From contig GG745358.1 of assembly GCA_000151295.1 (NCBI GenBank), positions 357,555 to 421,554 of the forward strand: a stretch of 64,000 nt of DNA. Reading direction: 5' to 3'. The translations under genes were made by a program, and so were the position numbers. Below are positions 46,499 to 57,191 of this stretch, piece by piece. The stretch is from Allomyces macrogynus ATCC 38327 (Eukaryota; Blastocladiomycota; Blastocladiomycetes; Blastocladiales; Blastocladiaceae). The notes beneath the pieces were generated by a model. The model did no database searches. It saw nothing but the letters and a program-made list of their open reading frames with translations, and was not told where the DNA came from. The first letter of the stretch is position 1, and every line of letters starts with the position of its first letter.

Positions 46499-48074
46499 AT
46501 GAAGCTTACGACGCGGCCGCTTTTCTCGACTTTGCTCTTGACGGCGCTGGCCGTTGCCGCCGTCTCTGCCGTCGCAGCACCAGGGCCGCAGGTGCGTCTC
46601 GCCCGCCCCCCCCCCCCCCCCCCCCCCCCGCCCCCTTGAGCCGCCTCCTGAACGTGTCAGCGGCTGATCACGACTGGACCTGGACGTAGTTGGTTGCACG
46701 CGGCACCGACCCGGACGCCGACGGCTACGACTTCCTCGCACCCAGCGCCGACCCGCAAGCCGCAGCCGCCGCAGCCGCGGGTGACGACCGATCCAGTGGA
46801 CCTACGGCCCTGCGTGCAGCCATTGCCGACGCGCTTGCGAAACTGCCCGAAAACGCCAAGGTCGCAGCCGCGAATCCGCGCCAGGGTGGTGTCTCAGACG
46901 CGGAAGCTGCTGCGGCTGCCGAGGACGAACGCGAGGCCGCGCGCGAAATTGCTGCTGCCAGCTCTCCCGGCGGTGGAGCAATCAATGATGACGCGGTCGC
47001 CGCAGCCGTTGCAGCAGCCCCACCCACAACCATGTCCTCGACCGCGGCGCCGCACGACATTGACATCCCTCTGCCCGTGCCCATGTCGTCGGCGCTCGTG
47101 CACGACGACACGGCTCACCGCCGGCACAGCACGCACAAGAATAAACCCGCCAAGCCCGTGGTCGAAGCTGTCACTGCCGACGCCAACGCCGACAATGTCG
47201 ACATGCAATCCTCCCCCACAGACGCGGCCGAGCCCGACACGGCGGCCGGAGCTGACCGCCGGTCCCTGATCACGTCCTCGCTCATGATTATTGTCTCGGA
47301 AATCGGCGACAAGACCTTCTTGATCGCCGCGATTCTTGCTATGACGCACCCACGCGCCGTCGTCTTTGCCGCAGCGCTCTCGGCGCTCGCGGTCATGTCG
47401 GTTCTCTCGGCGTTGCTTGGTAACGTCTTGCCGGCACTCCTCTCCCGCACCTACACGCAAGCGCTTGCCGGCCTGTTGTTTGCCGTGTTTGGCGTGCGCA
47501 TGTTCTTTGAGGCCCGTGCCATGCCCAAGGGGCAGGGCACCGACGAGGAAATGGCCGAGGTCGCTGCGGAACTCGAGGAGCGTGACGGGGACTACAAGCG
47601 GCTCGAGCGTGGCAGTAGCAAGGACTTGAACGACGACGAGGGCAAGGCCGCGGCGGCATCGGCGTCGCGCACGTCGGCGATCAAGAACCTGCTCTCGTTC
47701 ATTCTGTCGCCCATCTTTGTCGAGACGTTTGTGCTCACGTTCCTCGCCGAGTGGGGCGACCGGTCGCAGATTGCGACGATTGCGCTGGGCGCGGCTGGAG
47801 TACGTTTCCGTCGCTTTGCTCTCAATCCTGATCCAGATCCAGATCCAGATCCTGATCCTGAACCCCCTCAACTGACTCTTGCTGTCTCACCCACCTCCAT
47901 TAGCACGTTGTGAGCGTCATGATCGGCACCATTGTCGGTCACTCGCTGTGCACGGGGCTCGCCGTCGTCGGCGGCCGCATGCTTGCGTCGCGTATTTCCG
48001 TGCGCACCGTCACCATGGCCGGATCCTTTGTCTTCATTTGCTTTGCAATCATGACGTTTGCCTACCTCGAGTGA
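46499..48074 (+). CDS. GDT1: GDT1/TMEM165-family Golgi Mn2+/Ca2+ transporter
   Basis: Cation transporter that supplies Mn2+ to Golgi glycosylation. Exons are 46499-46591, 46690-47799 and 47904-48074, giving 457 residues. Exon 1 is a signal peptide (MKLTTRPLFSTLLLTALAVA). The two UPF0016 signatures are SEIGDKTFLIAAILAM near 259 and AEWGDRSQIATIALGA near 390, each E-x-G-D-(K/R)-(S/T), with three hydrophobic segments in each half. The last exon adds HVVSVMIGTIVGHSLCTGLA and GGRMLASRISVRTVTMAGS. Between signal peptide and core is an Ala/Asp-rich segment of about 200 residues, long for the family. Intron 1 holds a 24-base C run, and intron 2 a (GATCCW)n tract before its acceptor. The GT31 transferase at 57 kb is a plausible user of Golgi Mn2+. 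Confidence 0.93.
46606..46629 (+). repeat. Run of 24 C in GDT1 intron 1
   Basis: An uninterrupted C24 lies on the coding strand 14 bases after the first donor, followed by a further short C tract. It is the longest homopolymer in the window. Confidence 0.85.
47825..47862 (+). repeat. (GATCCW)n tract before the last GDT1 acceptor
   Basis: About six copies of gatcca/gatcct follow each other 40-80 bases before the acceptor of the 104-bp intron, producing repeated CTGAT and CTGAA branch-like words. It parallels the tract at 23,665-23,685. Confidence 0.65.
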
Positions 48075-48412
48075 TTTCCCCTTCCACCTCGCTCTCGGCG
48101 CGGGTCGCTGCATCTTTCTGTTTCCAGTGCTTAGGCATGGGTGCGCGCGCCGTGGCTCCACTTTTTCTTTAGCTGCTTTTCATGCTGTTTTTCTTGGTTG
48201 CACAATGCCGGGCGTCTCTGTACATAATTTCAAAGCAGTCTTTTCCCTCATCGTGTCCTCTCCGAGCGCTGGGTCGCATTTGTTTCGGCCACACCTCGTG
48301 AAGAGTACAGCGTGCATGGGATAAATAGACGTGGAGAAAACTCGCGACACCGTTCAGTGTCGCGCTCATGTGCGGAAACTCAACTCGTCGGCATCTCCAC
48401 CTCCACCCTTGC
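48075..48412. other. Convergent 3' gap, GDT1 and FMP25
   Basis: This 338-bp gap lies between converging stop codons. It is less GC-rich than coding DNA. I see only presumed 3' untranslated sequence. Confidence 0.45.
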
Positions 48413-50243
48413 TCATGCCTTGGAATACACGCACGACACGGTCGGCCCCACGACCACCTCCTGGTCATCCCGTACGAGCATCCGATCCACCCCATCACCA
48501 TTCTCCACATCGGCATGCCCTTCGCCGAACCGCCACGGCAGCGGATGGCCCGGCACCGGCATCGCCAAGTGCTTCCGGCGCGCCTGCGCGGTTGCATAAC
48601 ACGTCCCGGCACCCCAAAACAGCACATCATTGCCCAACGGCGCCATCGAGCCCTGCAGAACCGCGGCCGCGTGGTACGGCCCAAGCGCGAGCGTGCGAAT
48701 CCCAATCGGCACCAATTTCTTGGCCAATTCGTTGTACTCGGTGCGGTTGCTGATTTCCTTGACGGTCACGGCCGAGGGCTGCACGTGGATATACTGTCCG
48801 TGTCCAAGCGTGCCAAACTGGCCGTTGCCGCAGACGAGTACGTTGGTCGTGCCCGTCGTAGGGGCGGTCGTGACGAAGGCCGACATTTGGCCGGCGGCGG
48901 TGATCGATTGCACAGACGCGTCCTTGCGCGGGTGGATTTCCGTTGGGAGAGGCACGATTTCCGTGGATTTGGTCCAGGTGCCGAGACACAGTTGCTATCC
49001 AGCGTCGATATCCGATACGTCAGTCTTCCCGCGCTCATCCCGGCATTTGACAGAACAGAACAAACGTACCCCGTGCGTGTTGGTCCCCCACGCCCACACC
49101 CGGCCATCACTCGTGCGCGCCAACGAGTGCGCCGCACCCGCCGCAATCTCATCCACTTTCCCCACCACCTCCACCTTGTGCAGTTGTGGAACCACGCGGT
49201 CCACATTCCCATCCTCATCCACCTGCGCCTCACCCGGCTGCACTCCACGGCCCAACGCGCCCGCCGCGACCGCACGCGGCGCCAGCGCCGCCGAAAACAC
49301 GTCGCCCTTCTTGGTCCGGACAACCACGTGGTCGTCGCCTGCGCGAACGTCGGCGATCGAGTCTCCTTGGACTGCGAGCGTCGGCCAGGTCTTGGCTGCA
49401 GCGGATGGTGCGGACCGGCCGAACGGCCACCAAGACGAACTCGCCTTGGGGGATTCCGAGCGCGTTGCGGGGGTCGCGCGCGGGAGAGCGAGCGGGTCCG
49501 TGCCGGACATTTGCGCCTGCGCGGCGGCTTCGATCGGGACCATGTACAGCGTGCCCGCGCGGGACAGCGCAAAGAGAGCGTCGCGGGCCACGTGCACTTG
49601 CACAATGTCGAGACCCGTCAGGGTCCGGATCGGGTCGCGCGCGGTCGGGGCGAACCGGTGGCCCCACTGGAACACGTCGCCGCGCGTGTCGATCGCGACT
49701 GTTGGATCCATGGACAGGACGTTCGAATCGTTGTTACAATCTTTGCTCTTTCCACCCTCCCACCCATCCCCGGATCCGAAAGTGCGTACCGGCGACATCA
49801 TCACCAAACACGACCCCCCGCAACGCGACCCCATCAAAGAACTTGATCCGCTGCGGCCGCTTCACGCAATTCTCGCCCCGCACATCCGCCGTCGGATCCG
49901 TACTCACACTCCCAACAGGCGGCGCCGTTTTCGGGTCCACGAGGCCCGTGGCATTACTGCCCCACACGTACAGACCAGGCGCGTCGCGCGCGTACTCTGT
50001 GCGCGGCAACTTCGAAGCCATTGGCGATTCGGCTGCGTCGGCGAACAGCGGCTGGCCCGGACCGGTGCCGAGCGCGGCGGTTACGGCGACGACGGACGCG
50101 CCCGCGGCAAAGGCGAGGACGGTGCGCACGGGGGAGAGGGGGGTGCGGGTGCGTGTCGAGGTAGAGAACAAGTGCTTGGTGCTGCGCGGGAGCAGCCGGC
50201 GCGCGGCGGCGCGTGTCGTCGACGCGGTGGCGGTGGAGAACAT
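48413..50243 (-). CDS. FMP25: Mitochondrial RCC1-repeat protein, Fmp25-like (complex III assembly)
   Basis: Minus-strand exons are 50243-49790, 49740-49070 and 48994-48413 (introns 49 and 75 bp), giving 568 residues. The N-terminus is a classic import signal (MFSTATASTTRAAARRLLPR, no acidic residues). A hydrophobic anchor follows at about 40-60 (TVLAFAAGASVVAVTAALG), then RCC1-type blades: GLYVWGSNATGLVD, GDVFQWGHRF, GRVWAWGTNTHGQLCLG, NVLVCGNGQFGTLGHG and DVLFWGAGTCYA. An inner-membrane anchor with a soluble RCC1-like propeller is the layout of yeast Fmp25, needed for Rieske-stage assembly of the bc1 complex, and of human RCC1L. The 49-bp intron is the shortest accepted here; its acceptor is the only one that avoids a stop codon. 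Confidence 0.8.
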
Positions 50244-51047
50244 GGTGTGAAGCGTGGTCTTGCAGGTCGTGGTGGTCTTGCAGGTTCGCGGGCGCGCTGT
50301 TGGTTTATGAGGACGCGAGGTCGGTTGGAGGTTGCAATGAGCAGTTGCGTTGGTGGGCGGGTTTGTTGTGATCGCGATCTTAACGAGCGGCAAGTCCACG
50401 TCAGATGCGTGCCGCTCAAGATCAGAGCGAAACGCGCTTGTGTGTCTGTCTTGTTGTCAGTCTTGTTGCATTTCTTGCGTCGCAGGTTCTTTTGCCAACA
50501 ACAGGAGCGCAACGCAGCGCAACGCGAGCGCCTTGACGCTGGGCATGTTCACAAGACGGATAAGAGGAGCGGTACAGGCTCGATCGAGATGGAGAGGTGT
50601 GCTGAGGTACCTCCACGACTGCGAGATAAGGGTGCACACGAAACGAGCCATCAAAGATCAATGCGCCGCGATTCATTCATTTCAGTCCAGCTAGTCGTCG
50701 TCGTCCTCGAGTCAGTCAATCCGCGGCCCGGTGGAAACGCCAGAGCCAAAGCAGTCCTGGTGGAAACGCCAGAACAAAGAACCAAAAGAAACGCAAAGAC
50801 AAAAGGAGGGAACCGGGCGGTGGAAACGCCAGCCCGGAGTGAGCGACGAGGGATCAGGAGGGTCAAATATACATTGGCCGACGATGAGCGACGAACCAAA
50901 CCCAGGCAGCAATCACGCAGCACCAGTGGACGAGAGGGGAAAAACATGGGTTACGAGGGGCGCCCGTACTACCGCCCTCGCGCTAAGAAAGAACACCGGC
51001 ACACAACAAGGGAGGAACACGAAATACCAAAACGACCGAGAGCCCGC
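50244..51047. other. FMP25 promoter and HPD 3' region with a threefold motif
   Basis: This 804-bp gap lies between two minus-strand genes. Its second half is A/G-rich on the plus strand and holds the repeated ggtggaaacgccag motif. No coding frame is convincing. Confidence 0.5.
50730..50832. repeat. Three exact copies of a 14-base motif
   Basis: GGTGGAAACGCCAG occurs at 50730-50743, 50759-50772 and 50819-50832, spaced 29 and 60 bases, i.e. close to one and two 30-base steps. The sequence between copies is not conserved. It lies 220-320 bases past the HPD stop codon, where it could be in the transcript's 3' end as CTGGCGTTTCCACC. Confidence 0.7.
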
Positions 51048-52276
<1,229 letters not shown>

Positions 52277-52287
52277 GTTGGTCGATA

Positions 52288-52301
52288 GGGGGGGGGGGGG
52301 G
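52288..52301 (-). repeat. Run of 14 C on the sense strand directly upstream of HPD
   Basis: G14 on the plus strand, ending 12 bases before the HPD start codon in transcript direction, so it is C14 in the presumed leader. Confidence 0.8.
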
Positions 52302-52386
52302 AGGGGAGGAGGGAGAAGTCGGGCTTGGGTCCAAGAAGCGAGCTCGAGGTCTAGAGAGTCGAATTGGGTGCGGGGGAGCCGGTCGC

Positions 52387-52392
52387 TTTATA
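52387..52392 (-). promoter_or_regulatory. TATA box candidate for HPD
   Basis: TATAAA on the minus strand (context GCATATAAAGCG), about 110 bp upstream of the HPD ATG in GC-rich sequence. Position and orientation fit a core promoter. Confidence 0.55.
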
Positions 52393-52755
52393 TGCGGGCA
52401 GTGCGGGCGTCGTGTTCTCTGTCGAATTTGGATCGCAAAGGTGGCGACGTCGGTAGAAGAGGCGGCGCAGAGGCACAGATGACCAGAGCTGCACCGTCCC
52501 TGCTGCAGAGCCGCCCCAACCCGGCCGCTTGCAGCCAGCTTGAAGCCGGCTTGAGCGGTGGGCCGCGTGCCCAAAGTCTGCGATTTGGCCGCCAACCCTT
52601 CCGCGATGGATCTGGCAGCTCCCCGCGTCATGTGGTCCTTGTTTCGCATTGGCAGCTCCAGCTTATTCTGACTCACCTCGACGCAAGGGACGCTGATGAA
52701 CGGGGCACAAAATATATTTGCGAGCAAATTTGGCCTAAATCATTTGTCAAAGCGC

Positions 52756-54541
52756 CTAGCTGCTCTCCTTCTCGCCCGCCGTGGCCGCCGTGAATCCGCG
52801 CCGGCGCACCCACTCGCGCGCCTCGCGCATAAACGAGGACTCGATCATGGCCCATGTCCGCGCCAAGTCGGCCGGCACCGCGTACTGCGGCGGGTCGTCG
52901 GGCACCCACTGGCCCTGGCCCCAACCCTTGGCCTGGTTGCGCAAGTTCACGCCGCTTGAGCACGTCCACATGACCTCGCGCACTTGGTCCTCGGTGAGCC
53001 CAAACTCCTTGGCGAGCGCCGACGCGACGGGGGCCACGTGGAAGTCGATCGCACACGGCTGGAAGTTGGCGGCCGTGAGCAGCGGGATCGCGCGCGTCCA
53101 TCGCGGAACGTGCGGGAGGGTGTGGAATGTGGCCTCGAGTTGCGCGCGCGTCGAGGTCGACCGCATCAGGCGGCGGTACATGACGACGAGGCATCGGTCG
53201 AGCATGGCCATGTCGCCTATTCGTGACGAAGCGTGAGCATTTGATCCGTCTTGGATGTGAGGAGCCTCGAATAAACATACCCTTCATCCCACCAAACTCG
53301 CGCCGGCACCGCACGCTCCACAACAAATCCTTCCCCCACCGCGGCAATTCCGCGAGCTCGAGCGCACCCAGCACCATGCGCACGTCCGCGTCGGTCACAT
53401 CCCCCACCTCGTCCTGCATATGGTCCTGCACCGTCGACCCGGCCATTTCAGCGACCATGCCCAGCACATCGGGCCGGAGCGCGACAGGAAGGATAAATCC
53501 TTTCGATGCGGCGAGCATGAGCCACGTCAAGACGGTAAACGAACTCGTCAGGTGCGTGTCCTCGACCATGATGATCGGCAAGCGCCGAATCAGCTCGTTC
53601 CAATCGAGCTTGAGCAGGACCGACGCAGTGGCCACAGCCAGGTCCACGAGCCGGCGACGCGTGCATTTTTGCAGGTGGCTCTTGAGGTACGGCACGTTGG
53701 TCCATTCAGAATCGGTGCCGTCGCTCGGCGTGAGCGGGGACGTCGCGGAATATGGCGAATCTGCGCGCGGAAGCGGAGCGGGCGGGGTGGAAATCGCGGT
53801 CGGAGCGGTGACGGTACCATCCACATCCATGGCATCCGCAGGGACAGCAGCGGCAGCAGCGGAAACAGTAGTCGATGGTCGGCTCGAAGACGTATCGTCC
53901 TCCTCCATTCCATCAGCTATGCCCTCCTGTGTACTCTCATCGTCGTCTCCATCCTCGTCATCAAAATCCTCGTCGACGTCCTCTTCTCCAACAAGCATCA
54001 TCCCTGCGAGATCGCCACTTTCGAGCAGGGCCGCATCCACATCCTCATCGAGCGCAAGATCCGTGACCACAACAATCGACTTGCGCAAACCACGCAAATG
54101 AACCGCCGCGTGCCACGTAATCTTGGACACAGTCAAAGCGCGCGAGAAGCCAGCGGTCAAGGCACCAATTGCGTCGCGCGTCAGAATAAAGTACTCGGGA
54201 ATCGTCGGGTCCTGGCCGCCGAAAAAGGCGTGCAGGGACGCCTGGCGCGGGCCGAGAATAGCAGCAGGAGAAGGTGGAGCACGCGGCGGGGTTGCACTCG
54301 ATGAGGTTGCAGGAGCGGGTGCGGGTGATTGAGGAGCGTCTTTGGCAAACGACCCACATTCGCGATCGAGGTGCTCGTTGACGCGGTGCATCAGGATCCG
54401 GCGCGCGCAAGCCGGGCACTCGACGAGCTCTTGCGGGTCCATCATTGCGTTAACGTGAAAGTTTTGCGGCAAGTCGGTTATGGTGTGCTGCTGCTCAAAG
54501 AAAAATGGCAATGCATCGTCCAACGTCGTCACGAATGACAT
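52756..54541 (-). CDS. Unrecognised protein with a UBZ-like zinc finger
   Basis: Minus-strand exons are 54541-53281 and 53216-52756 (64-bp intron, GTATGT...AATAG), giving 573 residues; a start at Met33/Met34 is also possible. Residues 42-62 form C-X2-C-X11-H-X4-C (CPACARR...NEHLDREC), like the ubiquitin-binding UBZ fingers of Rad18 and WRNIP1 but with one extra residue before the last Cys. After a Pro/Ala linker and an Asp/Glu-rich stretch (about 215-250) comes a folded-looking region. It has LKSHLQKCTRRRLVDLAVAT, LIRRLPIIMVEDTHLTSSF, TVLTWLMLAASKGF and FGGMKGDMAMLDRCL (across the exon join). The C-terminal part has VPRWTRAIPLLTAANFQPCA, a helix LAKEFGLTEDQVREVMW, and a short helical tail. 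I do not recognise the family; a ubiquitin-linked or genome-maintenance role is only suggested by the finger. Confidence 0.72.
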
Positions 54542-54559
54542 GGAGTGACATGCAAGGGT

Positions 54560-56850
54560 GCTGATGTGGTGGATGTGTTTTGGCTGGATGCACACGACCT
54601 TGATGCACATGAGCGGCCTGTCGCGACTGGCACGAGCCGCTTTGACGCCTGCTGATAGTCATGGTCAAAGATGCGTATTTGCCGAGCTTGTTGACCTGAC
54701 TCTCGCTGCCTGAGCGCTTGCTTCCACAGCGCCCTACCTACTTGATGATGATTGTTTGGTCAACTAAGTGATGCATTTTCTTGCTGTTGCAATGCCACCA
54801 GCTCTTGGCATTCACCCCGTGATCCTCAGGTCGCTCATTGTCAGGCGACCAAGTCGATGGAGCTTGCAATGGCAAGATTGAAGTGCAGTGGTTGTGACCA
54901 GATTCATTTGTCTGGACTCTGCTGTGCTAGCATTTCCACCTTATTGTGCTCCTACCCCAGTAATTTGGGCTCTGTCCTTGCTGCCCTTCAGCCTCTTTGC
55001 ACCCCTCTCTGCGCTCTTTCCTGGTCACACTCTGACCTCATTGTTCACCAATCCCATTGCACCATGCTTTGGTGTGGGGATGGGGAATAAAATTCCTGCT
55101 TGATCTTTGTTCCTGGCCATGTTGGTTATCATGTGTGCATTGTCAGTGTGTCCCCCAAGGTGCACTTGCCAATCAAGCATCTGTTTACCCAGGCTCTCAC
55201 ACACTCCACTGCTTGAACATGCCTGATGTGCACTTACATGATGTGGTCATGAACGAGACAAGCATTGTGCTTAATTTCTGCATGCTTCACTACTTCATAG
55301 CACTTGGAACCACGCAGTTTTACTGTGGTCAATGAGCAACATGCTTCAATGCCTCATTCACATCCCCATCAAGGACAACCCAAACTGCCATGACCCAGGT
55401 GTGCAAATCATGCATGTTGACAGGCTCTCTCACCAATTCTTGTACCCAAGCACGCCTGCCACACGCACAGGCACACAGCAACCCCTTTGCCAATATGGAT
55501 CTGCAGCTTCAGCTTGTGTGCTCCCTGTTTCCCCACCAGAGTCTCACTCAGTGTGCAGTTATGCTTCCTCCACCTCACAGACTTGGTTGACCTTTTTTGT
55601 CATGAGTATTGTCACTTCACTCCACCCAAATGGGTTCACCAAGAACAGCCTTCCAGTGCAATACAGTGGCCATGTCCTGCTTGTCAATTTACTTTCAAAT
55701 ATCGCTTCAACACTGCACTGCAGTCTTAATTCGCTGCAATTCCGTTTGTCGGGCTTTTGCATGAATCGTGGCTGGTATTGAACAGTGGGAAAACTATGGT
55801 CGGTATTCTGAATTCAGCAGTCTTGTACATCACCCACACTGACAAGAATGAGTGCAGTGATGTCGAGATGTGCAATGCCAGCATCAAGACTTTTGTTTTT
55901 CTGTCAGTGAGAGACAGATCGTGGCCTATCTTGACATCATCAACCACAGCCACTTTGTGCATAGTCATTGTCATGCACAGTTGTGATGTAGGAGGTAAAC
56001 ACCACTCATGAATGAAACAATGCCACATTGCTTGGGATCCTTCTGCAGCTTCTCTTGTTACTCTTTTGTTGCTTATGCTGCAAACCAATGAACAAACTAG
56101 GCACAAGTTCCCTAAATCAGCCTTACCCAATGACTGAAGAACACATCCATCAATGACCAGCATACCAACATGAATGGGAACCACAACACATTCAAAGTCA
56201 CAATCCAGTCCAATTTGCCCACTTTTCAAAGTACTGGGGCCACTCTGGCTCCCATGTGCTCCACTGACTATTGTTGAGGTTGAAAGCTGGTGGCTGACTG
56301 CCACCCAGCAACCCAGTCCCACCACTTGCTGATGCAGCCCCAAAAGTGGTTCCAAATGCGGCTGCAAATGCACTGGTGCTGTTTGACAAGGCGCCAAACC
56401 CACCAAGACTTGACAACCCCATTCCAAATGTGCCATTCACTGACCCATTTCCAAACCCGCCACTCGCCAGGCTGGTCCCAAATCCACCAACAGTTGATGA
56501 TCCGATCCCAAATCTGGCAATTACACTTCAACATGCTTGACTGAGCCAGCAGTTCATGCACCACCAATGGGGTGGGGGTGGCTGTCGCATTGGCATACCC
56601 AGTGGAAGTTGACAGGAGCGGGTCGACTAACACGTTGAATTTGCATGTGCATGAGTCCCTATTCAAGGCCAGGCGTAAGCTTGGCGACTCATTCCATTTC
56701 AACCCAAGCTGATGGCATCTGTTCAGTCAGAGACCAAGCGATATATCTGAGCCTAGGTCGACGACGCAATTCTTCGAGGAAGTAGGATCGACACTGGGGC
56801 TAGTTCGTGCTTGATGATCATGGAAGGATGAGTTGACCGCGTGGTTTGGT
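54560..56850. other. CpG-depleted, low-GC island
   Basis: Between two GC-rich genes, about 2.3 kb has almost no CpG. I count about five in 54,901-55,500, where neighbouring exons have several per 60 bases. TG and CA are abundant, the usual footprint of 5-methylcytosine deamination. Frames are mostly short; the longest minus-strand one (56,436-55,726, 236 codons) has no family I recognise. No terminal repeats, target duplications or transposase motifs were found. The best reading is an old, formerly methylated mobile or repetitive element. The GC-rich background resumes at about 56,850 and leads into the GT31 promoter (to 57,191). Confidence 0.7.
56198..56527 (-). CDS. Frame for an FG-repeat (nucleoporin-like) peptide inside the CpG-depleted island
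   Basis: The minus-strand frame from just after a stop at about 56,528 to the stop at 56,198 encodes 109 residues. It has seven FG dipeptides in about 70 residues (RFGIGSS, VGGFGTSL, SGGFGNGS, GTFGMGLS, LGGFGALS, AAFGTTFG) and a GTGLLGG. This composition is typical of nucleoporin FG domains. The following tail is Trp-rich (WSTWEPEWPQYFEKWANWTGL). There is no good start codon, so it may be an exon fragment, a decayed gene, or part of an element-encoded protein. Codons are less G/C-biased at third positions than in the flanking genes. Confidence 0.4.
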   Translation of the reverse strand, partial: SVIARFGIGSSTVGGFGTSLASGGFGNGSVNGTFGMGLSSLGGFGALSNSTSAFAAAFGTTFGAASASGGTGLLGGSQPPAFNLNNSQWSTWEPEWPQYFEKWANWTGL

Positions 56851-57191
56851 CAAGCGTTCAGAGATGTGACGCTGTAACACGGTGGCGTGCTGCTGCGACC
56901 TTGGATCGCGCCAACAAGTGGATCCGGGCGCAGTGTGCAGTAAGCGTCTGCTGCCTGCTTGGTTGCCACGTTTGGTGAGTGGTGCCCCCAAATCACTTCT
57001 TGCAGGCGCCTCTGCTCTCTCGGGCCTTCGGCTCGCCCCCACCCCGCACGCGCATCCTCTCGTTGTCCTTGCTGCACACCCGTTGACCCCGTCCTGCTCG
57101 ACCACCGGCGCGGCCTCCTTGCTCCTTGCCGCCGCCGCCGACCGTTGCTCGACACGCTCCACGACGAACGACGTCGACGGCCACGACCACC

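Larger units (their letters stand above)
52277..52755. other. HPD promoter region
   Basis: This 479-bp gap lies between two minus-strand genes. It contains the C14 run (as G14 on the plus strand) at 52288-52301, the TATA box listed separately, and beyond about 52,500 presumed 3' sequence of the next gene. Confidence 0.55.
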
